This document shows positions 32,938 through 41,393 of a DNA stretch of 64,000 nt, piece by piece. The position numbers and the translations under genes are program-made. The notes under the pieces are model-generated. The model was not told where the DNA came from, searched no databases, and saw nothing but the letters and a program-made list of their open reading frames with translations. This DNA comes from Peptoclostridium sp965368085 (GTDB lineage: Bacteria > Bacillota > Clostridia > Peptostreptococcales > Peptostreptococcaceae), in NCBI GenBank assembly GCA_965368085.1, contig CBDULP010000012.1:1-64000 (forward strand). The letters are read 5' to 3'. Every line of letters begins with the position of its first letter. Within the stretch, counting starts at the first letter, position 1.

Positions 32938-34389
32938 ATGAAAAACATGCTTTTTATATTGCCGGTGATAATGCCATTTTTATTTTCGGCTTTGATAAGT
33001 TCAAAAAAATTTGAGGGGAAAAATGTTCGAAATATAGTTGTGGCAGTCGCAGTGATATCCAATCTGGCGGTGCTCTTGTTTGCACTTTATACCGGAGCGA
33101 AAAAGAAAATAGAAATACTAAGGCTTAATGAATTCATACACATATATTTCAATGTCGACAAGCTCGGGGTGCTATTTGCGGTCATGGCATCCTGCCTTTG
33201 GGTATTCACAGCTTTTTATGCAATGGGATACATGGAGCATGAAAGCGGTCAAAAGAGATTTTTTGTATTCTTTACGGCGACTCTCGGAATCACAATGGGA
33301 ATAGCCTTTTCGGGAAGCCTTTTGACTTTGTATCTTTTTTATGAGATGCTTACGCTTTCAACATTTCCCCTTGTAATACACTCTCAAAGCAAGGAGGCAT
33401 TTGAAAGCGGCAGAAAATACCTCATTTACTCATTCGGAGGTGCGGCGCTTGTGTTTTTCGGGATGGTTCTGCTTCACAGCGTAAGCCCCTCTCTTGACTT
33501 TAACTCGTACGGAATTGATTACAACTCAAAAGACAAACTTATTTTGACTGCATCGTTTTTAATGATGTTTGTAGGGTTTGGGGTCAAGGCTGCGGTCGTG
33601 CCGCTTCACTCATGGCTGCCGGCGGCTATGGTCGCCCCTACCCCCGTAAGTTCTTTGCTCCATGCCGTAGCTGTTGTGAAATCAGGTGTATTTTCAATAA
33701 TAAGGGTTGTATATTTCGTATTTGGAGCAAATGCCGTTATGAACATAAAAGGACACTTGTACGCAGAAGTGTTCATTGCGATTACAATACTCATGGGATC
33801 GTTTTTGGCGCTTACACATGACAACCTCAAAAAAAGGCTCGCATATTCTACAATAAGCCAGCTTGGATATATACTTCTGGGCGTTTTCATGCTCAACGAA
33901 ACGGCTCTTTCAGGAGGGCTTTTGCACCTTGTAAACCACGCCGTGACAAAGATAGTGCTTTTCTTTTGCGCGGGGGCGATATATGTGAAGCTGCACAAGA
34001 AAAACATATCCGAGCTTGGCGGCATAGGGAGGAAAATGCCCATCACTATGGGCTGTTTTGCAGTATCGTCAATATCGCTTATAGGAATGCCGCCTGCGAA
34101 TGGGTTTACGAGCAAATGGTATATTGCTGTCGGGGGAATTGAAGATGGCAGGATATGGCCTGCGGCAGTGCTCATTGTCAGTGCAGTGCTTACAGCATCA
34201 TATCTCCTTCCGATTATAAAGACTGCCTTTTGGGGCGAACCGGACAGCGAGGGGGCGAAGATCAGCGAGGTAGATAATGGAATGCTTGTGCCAATTGTAG
34301 TATTGACGCTGATAATGGTAGTTACGGGAATATTTCCGTCAACGCTTACTGTATTCATAGATGGAATCGTATCGGACGTAAGTTTTTGA
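32938..34389 (+). CDS. Antiporter-like subunit (NuoM/MrpD family), second copy
   Basis: 483 residues, 14 helices. LYFLYEMLTLSTFPLV-type Glu near residue 138, VVPLHSWLPAAMVAPTPVSSLLHAVAVVKSG near 220 and KRLAYSTISQLGYILLG near 300 place it nearer NuoM/HyfB than the preceding gene. The ATG at 32938 is chosen for its AAGGTGG site, which also separates it from the previous gene's stop (14 bases away). It may be the functional counterpart of the MrpA N-terminal domain. Confidence 0.9.
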   Translation: MKNMLFILPVIMPFLFSALISSKKFEGKNVRNIVVAVAVISNLAVLLFALYTGAKKKIEILRLNEFIHIYFNVDKLGVLFAVMASCLWVFTAFYAMGYMEHESGQKRFFVFFTATLGITMGIAFSGSLLTLYLFYEMLTLSTFPLVIHSQSKEAFESGRKYLIYSFGGAALVFFGMVLLHSVSPSLDFNSYGIDYNSKDKLILTASFLMMFVGFGVKAAVVPLHSWLPAAMVAPTPVSSLLHAVAVVKSGVFSIIRVVYFVFGANAVMNIKGHLYAEVFIAITILMGSFLALTHDNLKKRLAYSTISQLGYILLGVFMLNETALSGGLLHLVNHAVTKIVLFFCAGAIYVKLHKKNISELGGIGRKMPITMGCFAVSSISLIGMPPANGFTSKWYIAVGGIEDGRIWPAAVLIVSAVLTASYLLPIIKTAFWGEPDSEGAKISEVDNGMLVPIVVLTLIMVVTGIFPSTLTVFIDGIVSDVSF

Positions 34390-34411
34390 GATATTAATGG
34401 GAGGTGATATT

Positions 34412-36346
34412 GTGGGAAGATTTTTGATATTGTTCATACTGGTTTTTCCGGCCGTCTGCGCACTGGCGCTGCTTTTAATGAAGAAGCGCGGTTCAAAAAA
34501 TTCAAATGCAGCGGTTGCAATATGCTGCTTGATTGAGTTTGCAGGAGTATTAATGCTCCATGCCATTGCAAAAGAAGGGGGAAGCGGGCTTAGCATTCCA
34601 TATTTCATGGGGATCGGGCTATATCTCAGCATAGACATGCTGAGATATATATTCATATGGATAACTGGCTTTGCATGGCTGATTGCATCGATCTATTCGG
34701 TATGGCATGCAAGAGATGGTGGCAAAGAGTTCAGATTCAATATATTCTTCATGCTTACTCTTTCAGCCGTAATGGGGATATTCATGTCGGAAAACATTTT
34801 GAACCTGTTTACATTCTTCGAGCTCATGGCGATGTTTTCGTATGTGCTAGTAATACACGACGGAAAAAAAGAGTCATATGAAGCCGGAGGGATTTATATG
34901 GCGGTTTCGATAGTGACAGGGATGATGAGTCTCATGGGCATATTCATGCTTTACGGGCAGACAGGAGAGCTTTCGATATCGAAACTTCCACATGCCGCAG
35001 CTAAGGCGGGGGGCGTCGACAGTATTGCAGCCCTTCTCATGATGATCGGATTTGCAGCAAAAGCATGCGTTTTCCCGCTGCACGTATGGCTTCCAGGGAC
35101 ATATTCTAATGCGCCGGTTCCAGCCGCGGCAGTCTTTTCGGCAATACTTGCAAAGGCCGGTGTGTTCGGGATAATGATTATAGGGTTCATAACAGGGTGG
35201 GATGAATTTTTCAGCAAAGCTCTCCTTGTACTTTCGATAATGAGCATGATATGCGGCGGAGCACTTGCTCTTATTCAGGTTGAATCCAAAAAGATACTGG
35301 CGTACAGCAGCATGAGCCAGATAGGATATATTCTACTTTCTGTGGCTGTGGCGGGGCTTTCTCATGCACATCCGGAGGCCGCAGTCTCTGCGGGTATATA
35401 TCATGCGGTAAACCACGCGATTATAAAGCTCCTTCTTTTCATGTCTGTAGGTGTGATTATATTTGAAAACAGCTCGGGCAATATAAATTCTTCGGGGCTT
35501 GGGCGGGGAAATTCATTTTTAAAGGTGGTGTTTATTGCCGGAATGTTTTCGAACATGGGTATTCCGGGAACTTCAGGATTTGCAAGCAAAACGGCAATAC
35601 ACCATGCACTTGAAAATATTGCGCATTCCGGAGAATTTGGAATCAAGCTGGCGGTTGAGTCTGCTTTTTTAATATCTAGCGCGCTTACAATCGCATATTC
35701 GATAAAGCTGACCAAGGCCATGTTTTCAAACGGCAGTAAAGGATGTAATGGCAATTCATCCGGACGGGCGTATATCTGGGCATACATGCCAATGGCATTG
35801 GCTGCGGCATCTATGGTGTTCATATCAATTAAGCCTGGCCTTATAAGCCATATAATGGGCGAGGGGGCGGCCATGCTGTTTGAAGAGCCTTCAAATATGC
35901 ATGTGCATATTTATACGATTGATTCGATAAAGTCTTCAGGCGTGGTGCTTGCGCTTGGCGCATTCACATACAAATTGTTTGCGGCAAGAGATATGGCTGC
36001 AGAAAAGAACGGATATGCTGTATGTTATGTTGACAACTCAAATAAACTGCCTAGCATTGAAAAAAGCCTGTATGCTCCTGCATGTAAAGTACTGTTTAAA
36101 GTATCGAATGCGGCGTTTGGGGCTTTGGACGGGATTGTAGGTTCAGTTGCAGGCGCTTTGGCGAGGGCGTGTAAAGAAATATGCAGTTTCAACATAAAAA
36201 GTGCAATTGCCTGCGATGAAGATTCCGGCTGCAGCGTAGGAGAGGCGGCGCGTAAAATTGTGTTCCGGATTGAAAGTGTCAATTATTCGGTGTTTGTAAC
36301 CGCTTCTATACTCATTGTTTTGATGTTTGTTCTTGTTGCAGGGTAA
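34412..36346 (+). CDS. Antiporter-like subunit (NuoL/M family), third copy with C-terminal extension
   Basis: 644 residues. The NuoL/M core (about residues 1-480) has FTFFELMAMFSYVLV, CVFPLHVWLPGTYSNAPVPAAAVFSAILAKAG and KKILAYSSMSQIGYILLSVAV. The last 160 residues carry a soluble, helical section (RDMAAEKNGYAVCY ... ACKEICSFNIKS) and a final membrane helix, resembling the NuoL/HyfB tail. GTG 34412 is chosen after GGGAGGTGAT. A terminator follows at 36353, ending the operon. No hydrogenase or NADH-module genes follow, so this is an antiporter and not a redox complex. Confidence 0.88.
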   Translation: MGRFLILFILVFPAVCALALLLMKKRGSKNSNAAVAICCLIEFAGVLMLHAIAKEGGSGLSIPYFMGIGLYLSIDMLRYIFIWITGFAWLIASIYSVWHARDGGKEFRFNIFFMLTLSAVMGIFMSENILNLFTFFELMAMFSYVLVIHDGKKESYEAGGIYMAVSIVTGMMSLMGIFMLYGQTGELSISKLPHAAAKAGGVDSIAALLMMIGFAAKACVFPLHVWLPGTYSNAPVPAAAVFSAILAKAGVFGIMIIGFITGWDEFFSKALLVLSIMSMICGGALALIQVESKKILAYSSMSQIGYILLSVAVAGLSHAHPEAAVSAGIYHAVNHAIIKLLLFMSVGVIIFENSSGNINSSGLGRGNSFLKVVFIAGMFSNMGIPGTSGFASKTAIHHALENIAHSGEFGIKLAVESAFLISSALTIAYSIKLTKAMFSNGSKGCNGNSSGRAYIWAYMPMALAAASMVFISIKPGLISHIMGEGAAMLFEEPSNMHVHIYTIDSIKSSGVVLALGAFTYKLFAARDMAAEKNGYAVCYVDNSNKLPSIEKSLYAPACKVLFKVSNAAFGALDGIVGSVAGALARACKEICSFNIKSAIACDEDSGCSVGEAARKIVFRIESVNYSVFVTASILIVLMFVLVAG

Positions 36347-36352
36347 TTGTGG

Positions 36353-36396
36353 AAACAGGCCTTGAGGTGTAATGTGCGCTTCAAGGCCTGTTTTAG
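36353..36396 (+). terminator. Terminator of the Mrp operon
   Basis: AAACAGGCCTTGA, 15-base loop, TCAAGGCCTGTTT followed by T. Confidence 0.85.
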
Positions 36397-36578
36397 TTCA
36401 TATATTTTAGTTGCGAGAGCTTCAATTGTTTTAATTTGGTTTATAACTTGGAGAAGTTGTATTGATTTTTTTTATGATAAATATAAAAATAAAAAAAATA
36501 ATAATATCTGTGGATGGGAATGATTCCTCTATGCTAGAATTACAAGCGTAGAGACCAAAATGAAAGGGAGGATGAGAT

Positions 36579-37652
36579 ATGAGATTCAAAAGAATTCTTA
36601 ATTTTATGGTCATAGCAGTTTTGGCATTTTCACTTGCGGCATGTACAAACAATGAAACTGCAGATTCGGATGTAAGCGAGGCGCCAGCTTCGACAGAACT
36701 GGAAGACAAGGTTGTAGTATATTCGACTCATGGAGAAGATATGCTGGAAATGGTTGCTAATGAATTTGAAAAGGAAACAGGCGTAAAAGTTGAATTTATA
36801 AACCTAAAGGGAGAACTTGCTGACAGGGTTCGTGCTGAAAAGGCAAATCCTCAATCAGATGTAATGTTTGGGGCTGCGTCTTCTGTATTTATTGAGCTGA
36901 AGAACGAAGACCTGTTTGACGAGTATGAGCCTTCATGGGCGGGAGATATAAAGCCTATATTCAAAGACTCTGAGGGGTACTGGTTTGGAACTATCCAAAC
37001 GCCGGTAATGATGTTTTACAACAGTGATGTAATAGCTCCGGAAAATGCTCCTAAGGACTGGGCGGATCTGGCCAAGCCAGAATATAAGGATCAGCTTGTA
37101 TTCAGAAATGCTCTCTCTTCATCGGCTAGAGCGACGTTTTCAGCTCTGATTCAGCAGTATGAGAAGAAAGGCGAACTGGACAAGGGTTGGGAATTCATGA
37201 AAGCCATGGATGCTAACACCAAGCAGTACTATGGCAGTGGATCTCTTCAATTCCAAGCCATAGGAAGAAAAGAAGCTGGAATAAGTTTTGCGACTTTAAG
37301 CTCTATAATAGACAACAAGGTTGAAAACAACATACCTCTTGAGATAGTTGATGCACAGAGTGGGTCACCGGTAATCACAGACTGCATAGGACTTATAAAG
37401 GGGGCAAAACATCCAAATGCGGCTAAGGCTTTCATAGATTTTGCCGGAGGCGTTAAAATCCAGTCGATGTATGCAAATGAATTCAACCGTATGCCTACAC
37501 ATCCGGAAGCAATAAAAAATGCACCTGAATGGATGGGCGAAATGGACTTTAAAGTCATGGATGTCGACTGGGGAGAACTATCTTCAAAACAGTCGGAATG
37601 GATGCAAAAATGGGATTCTGAAATAAAAGACAATAACAAAGATACAGAGTAG
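36579..37652 (+). CDS. ABC transporter substrate-binding lipoprotein, family 1 (iron / phosphonate / sugar-phosphate type)
   Basis: Extracellular binding protein of 357 residues. The lipobox is SLAAC near residue 22. VVVYSTHGEDMLEMVANEFE, PQSDVMFGAAS, TPVMMFYNSD and KQYYGSGSLQF follow the pattern of the FbpA/AfuA/PhnS group. That group takes up ferric iron, hexose phosphates or 2-aminoethylphosphonate, and the ligand cannot be fixed by eye. An extended -10 TGCTAGAAT near 36530 may be the promoter. A terminator-like hairpin between this gene and the ATPase probably lowers expression of the later genes. Confidence 0.85.
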   Translation: MRFKRILNFMVIAVLAFSLAACTNNETADSDVSEAPASTELEDKVVVYSTHGEDMLEMVANEFEKETGVKVEFINLKGELADRVRAEKANPQSDVMFGAASSVFIELKNEDLFDEYEPSWAGDIKPIFKDSEGYWFGTIQTPVMMFYNSDVIAPENAPKDWADLAKPEYKDQLVFRNALSSSARATFSALIQQYEKKGELDKGWEFMKAMDANTKQYYGSGSLQFQAIGRKEAGISFATLSSIIDNKVENNIPLEIVDAQSGSPVITDCIGLIKGAKHPNAAKAFIDFAGGVKIQSMYANEFNRMPTHPEAIKNAPEWMGEMDFKVMDVDWGELSSKQSEWMQKWDSEIKDNNKDTE

Positions 37653-37659
37653 AATAAAG

Positions 37660-37694
37660 ATAAGGAGCAAATATTAATTTGCTCCTTATTTGTT
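37660..37694 (+). terminator. Intra-operon terminator/attenuating hairpin
   Basis: AAGGAGCAAAT, ATTA, ATTTGCTCCTT then ATTTGTT. It sits between the binding-protein and ATPase genes and would give excess binding protein through partial termination. Confidence 0.7.
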
Positions 37695-37726
37695 AATTTA
37701 AAAAAAGATTTGCGAGGAGAAGTGAA

Positions 37727-38770
37727 ATGGGTAATGTAATTCTTGAAAATATTTCAAAAGCATATGGCGAAAACACCGTCTGCACTGACATAAACCTTTC
37801 GATAAACAAGGGGGAGTTTTTTACTTTTTTGGGCCCGTCGGGCTGCGGAAAGACGACCATACTTCGCATAATAGCGGGGTTCATAAGTCCTCAGACCGGG
37901 AAGGTATCCATAGGGGGAAAGGACATTACGAATATTGCCGCTGAAAAACGCAAGGTAGGCATGGTGTTTCAAAACTACGCCCTTTTTCCATTTATGTCTG
38001 TTGCGGAAAATGTTGAATATGGGCTAAACATTAAGAAAATCCCCAGAAAAGGAAGGGAAGAAAAGGTTCAAGAGTATCTGGATCTGGTAAGGCTTGGCGG
38101 ATACGGAGGCAGGAACATTTCAGAGCTTTCTGGAGGGGAGCAGCAGCGCGTGGCACTGGCTAGATCGCTGGCAATAGAGCCGAAGGTACTGCTGCTTGAC
38201 GAACCTCTGTCGAACCTGGATGCGAGGATGAGGGACAAAATGAGAGTTGAGATTAAAGAGCTTGTGAAAAAACTTGGAATAACAACTATATTTGTTACAC
38301 ACGACCAGACCGAAGCTCTCACGATGTCCGACAGGATAGCTGTTTTTGAAAAGGGAAGGTGCATACAGGTCGGGACTCCCAGGGAAGTATATTCGAGTCC
38401 TCGGGATTCTTTTGTAGCCAGATTCATAGGTGAGACCAATCTGTTCAAGGCGAAAGTCAGCAGCGGGACTGCAGCGCTTGACGGAGGCATAGTGCTTGCC
38501 CTTGAAAACGAATCGGCGGGGGAATACATATCCATAAGGCCCCAGGATATAAAGCTGGATAGGGAAGACAAAAAGGGCGAAAACATAATAAGAGGTGTTG
38601 TAAAAGACATTCAATTGAACGGATTTGCAGTGGAATACGAAGTTGAAGCCAGAGGAACCGTTTTCAGGGTGGCTGAATTGAATACTTCTGTAAACGATTA
38701 TGAGACAAGTGTCGCAGACCAAGTGTCGATGGTGTTTGATTCAAAGTCAATTAAAGTTTTGGAAAAATAA
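37727..38770 (+). CDS. ABC transporter ATP-binding protein (FbpC/PotA type)
   Basis: 347 residues. Walker A GPSGCGKTT near residue 36, Q-loop MVFQNYALFP near 81, signature LSGGEQQRV near 133, Walker B LLLDEPLSNLD near 155, H-loop VTHDQTEAL. The C-terminal 110 residues form a TOBE-type regulatory domain (YISIRPQDIKL). The ATG follows GCGAGGAGAAG. Energises the fused permease that begins 15 bases downstream. Confidence 0.93.
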   Translation: MGNVILENISKAYGENTVCTDINLSINKGEFFTFLGPSGCGKTTILRIIAGFISPQTGKVSIGGKDITNIAAEKRKVGMVFQNYALFPFMSVAENVEYGLNIKKIPRKGREEKVQEYLDLVRLGGYGGRNISELSGGEQQRVALARSLAIEPKVLLLDEPLSNLDARMRDKMRVEIKELVKKLGITTIFVTHDQTEALTMSDRIAVFEKGRCIQVGTPREVYSSPRDSFVARFIGETNLFKAKVSSGTAALDGGIVLALENESAGEYISIRPQDIKLDREDKKGENIIRGVVKDIQLNGFAVEYEVEARGTVFRVAELNTSVNDYETSVADQVSMVFDSKSIKVLEK

Positions 38771-38785
38771 GTAGGTGAAATTGAA

Positions 38786-40483
38786 GTGAACAATATTGTA
38801 AAAAAGAAAAAGCCTTTTTATGTGCATGAAGCTATGGTATTGGCGGCGCTGTTTTGGGTTTTGATAGGTTATATTTTGTATCCGGCGTTGAAAACTGTTT
38901 CTGTAAGCATTACCGGCGAAGGTGCGGTTTCATTTGCACACTATATTGACCTGTTCACGAGTGCATCCAGTTTGAGAGCTCTGAAAAATTCAATAGTACT
39001 GGGCCTGCTTACAGTAATTGTATGCGGAGTTATTGGAACGACACTGGCTTTTTTTGTGAACTATTTTGAATTCAAATACAAAAGATTTTTTGACAAGCTG
39101 ATGCTTATGCCCATGATGCTGCCCGGGCTGATAATTGTTTTTTCATTTGTGCAGCTTTACGGGGAAAGCGGATTGGTTACAAAAACGCTGGAACTCCTGT
39201 TCAAACTTGAAAAAGCGCCGTACGAATTCTCAGGATTGGGCGGAATTTTGTTTGTACATGCATATACACAATACGTATATTTTTATATAAGCGTTTCTGT
39301 GGCCATAAAACATATAGATTACTCTGTAATAGAGAGCGCCCGAAATCTGGGAGCTTCAAAACTCAAGATATTCAAATCGATAATAATACCATTCCTTGCG
39401 CCTGCGCTTATAGCTTCGAGCATAATCACATTCATGTCAGGAATAGGCTCTTTCTCGGCTCCGAGCATAATAGGAGGCAGCTACAAGGTAATGACAACGC
39501 AAATACTGCTTTCAAAAGCCAACAATTTCATGTCGGTTGCAGCTGCGCAGGTTGTGATTTTGACTTGTGTGTCAATGCTGTATCTGTTCGTATTCAGGCT
39601 GTACGAGAAGAAAAAGCAGTTCACTTCTTCTGTAAAGGGAGTGCCCATAAAACCGGTGAAGATAGAAAGCAAGGCTTTCAGAGCCATTCTGGCATTCATA
39701 TCGCTTGCACTGGTGGCTATGATACTGCTGCCTGTAATAACCATAATAGTGCTTTCATTTGTGAAACCGGGAACGTGGATGATTGACATATACCCGAAGG
39801 AGTTTTCTCTGGACAACTATATAAACATATTTACAAAGTCAAGGTCATCTGCTCCGTTTATAAACAGTGCAGCCATGGCTCTTCAGGCGGCATTTTTATG
39901 CCTGATTGTAGCGGTGCCGTGTTCATATGTGATTATCAAGACAAAATTCAAGCTGAAGTGGCTTGTTGAATTTTTGGCCATGCTTCCGTGGACGATGCCT
40001 TCAAGCGCCATAGCCATAAATATAATAAATGCGTACAATACGCCGGGAATATTTTCATTCAATTCTGTACTGGTCGGAACATACATACTGCTTCCGCTGG
40101 CATATTTTGTGAGTTCCATTCCTTTGATGGTAAGGACTGCGAACATTTCACTTCAGAATATGAATGACACTTACATTGAAGCTTCAAAAAGCCTGGGAGC
40201 TTCAAAAGGGCAGACTTTCGGGAAAGTAATGATACCCATAATCTCACCGGGCATAATAGCTGGTTTTCTGCTGGTTTTTATAAGAAGCGTCGGGGAGTAT
40301 ACGATGTCGATATTCTTATACACTGTTTCAAACAAGCCAATATCAATAGCCATGGTGAATGGTATATTCGAATATGATATAGGGCTGGCCATGGCGTACG
40401 GTGCGCTTATTATTGTAATTACATCTGTGCTCAGCATAGTCATAAGCAAATTACTACCAAACAGAATGAGAGGGTTAAAATGA
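38786..40483 (+). CDS. ABC transporter permease, two fused transmembrane domains (FbpB type)
   Basis: 565 residues, about 12 helices in two halves. Each half has an EAA loop that docks on the ATPase: SARNLGASKLKIFKSIIIP near residue 185 and ASKSLGASKGQTFGKVMIP near 470. Fused FbpB-type permeases are usual for ferric-iron and related family-1 systems. GTG start with TAGGTGA upstream. The last four bases overlap the PP2C gene (ATGA), so the phosphatase is translated with it. Confidence 0.92.
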   Translation: MNNIVKKKKPFYVHEAMVLAALFWVLIGYILYPALKTVSVSITGEGAVSFAHYIDLFTSASSLRALKNSIVLGLLTVIVCGVIGTTLAFFVNYFEFKYKRFFDKLMLMPMMLPGLIIVFSFVQLYGESGLVTKTLELLFKLEKAPYEFSGLGGILFVHAYTQYVYFYISVSVAIKHIDYSVIESARNLGASKLKIFKSIIIPFLAPALIASSIITFMSGIGSFSAPSIIGGSYKVMTTQILLSKANNFMSVAAAQVVILTCVSMLYLFVFRLYEKKKQFTSSVKGVPIKPVKIESKAFRAILAFISLALVAMILLPVITIIVLSFVKPGTWMIDIYPKEFSLDNYINIFTKSRSSAPFINSAAMALQAAFLCLIVAVPCSYVIIKTKFKLKWLVEFLAMLPWTMPSSAIAINIINAYNTPGIFSFNSVLVGTYILLPLAYFVSSIPLMVRTANISLQNMNDTYIEASKSLGASKGQTFGKVMIPIISPGIIAGFLLVFIRSVGEYTMSIFLYTVSNKPISIAMVNGIFEYDIGLAMAYGALIIVITSVLSIVISKLLPNRMRGLK

Positions 40484-41325
40484 AGACGTATCAAATAACG
40501 GAAACCAACAAGGTTTGCAACGAAGATTCATTTGGAACAACAGACAATTCAATATGGGTTATGGACGGGGCTTCGCCTTTGAACAAAACCATTCTCACAG
40601 ATGGAATAAACGATGTTGTATGGATTGTAAAATGGTGGACTAAGTATCTGAATGAAAATATCAGCAACTTGGATAAAAATATATTTGAGATTCTTGAATG
40701 CGGAATTGAAAAATTGAATAGTGAATTCTCGGCTTTTGCAGATATAGATGGATTGTCAAAATTGGACAGGGCATCCGCCGGAATTGCAATTGCCAGAATA
40801 AACGGAGAAAAATTGGAGTGTTTTGTACTTGGAGATGTGGAAATAAATATAAGGAAGAAGTCGGGCGGAGTTGAACTGCTTACTGACAAAAGTGTAGAAG
40901 TGTTGGACAATAGCGTAATAGAACTTATGCTGAAAAATGAAAACCGTGAAAGTGAACTTGAGTTTAGCGACTTTACAAATGAGGAACTTCAGCTTTTGAG
41001 AACGAACAGGATGAAAATGAATACAAAAGAGGGCTACTATATACTTGAACACAATCCAAATGCAATTTGCAATGGCATATACAGAGAATACAAAATCCAT
41101 GAAATGAAGGACATACTAATGATGACTGACGGCTATTCGGCCATATACAACAAGTACAGGCATTTTGACATAGAATCTCTAATGAACGAGTGCAGGGAGA
41201 AAGGATTGGGAGATGTGCTTTCAACGCTTAGAAAAATTGAAAGAGAAGACCGTGGAATGAAAAAACACGGGAGATTGAAAAGGCATGATGATGCGACTGC
41301 CGTGCTCATGGTTATTGAAGACTGA
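40480..41325 (+). CDS. PP2C-like protein phosphatase coupled to the ABC operon
   Basis: 281 residues with scattered PP2C (PPM) motifs: NEDSFG at 14-19 and VMDGAS near 28-33 (metal Asp), SAGIAIARI and FVLGDVEI in the core sheet, MMTDGYSA near 210 (metal Asp) and RHDDATAVLM at the C-terminus (metal Asp). The usual TG between motifs is weak. It starts inside the stop of the permease gene, so it belongs to the transport operon. It could dephosphorylate a protein regulator of uptake or act on a small phosphorylated ligand; neither is shown. The usual partner kinase or anti-sigma antagonist is absent. Confidence 0.75.
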   Translation: MKTYQITETNKVCNEDSFGTTDNSIWVMDGASPLNKTILTDGINDVVWIVKWWTKYLNENISNLDKNIFEILECGIEKLNSEFSAFADIDGLSKLDRASAGIAIARINGEKLECFVLGDVEINIRKKSGGVELLTDKSVEVLDNSVIELMLKNENRESELEFSDFTNEELQLLRTNRMKMNTKEGYYILEHNPNAICNGIYREYKIHEMKDILMMTDGYSAIYNKYRHFDIESLMNECREKGLGDVLSTLRKIEREDRGMKKHGRLKRHDDATAVLMVIED

Positions 41326-41393
41326 CATTTGAATCCCTGAGTGTTTGATGCTGCACGATATAGTCCTAAGCTAAAAATAACGGGGTGATTGAT

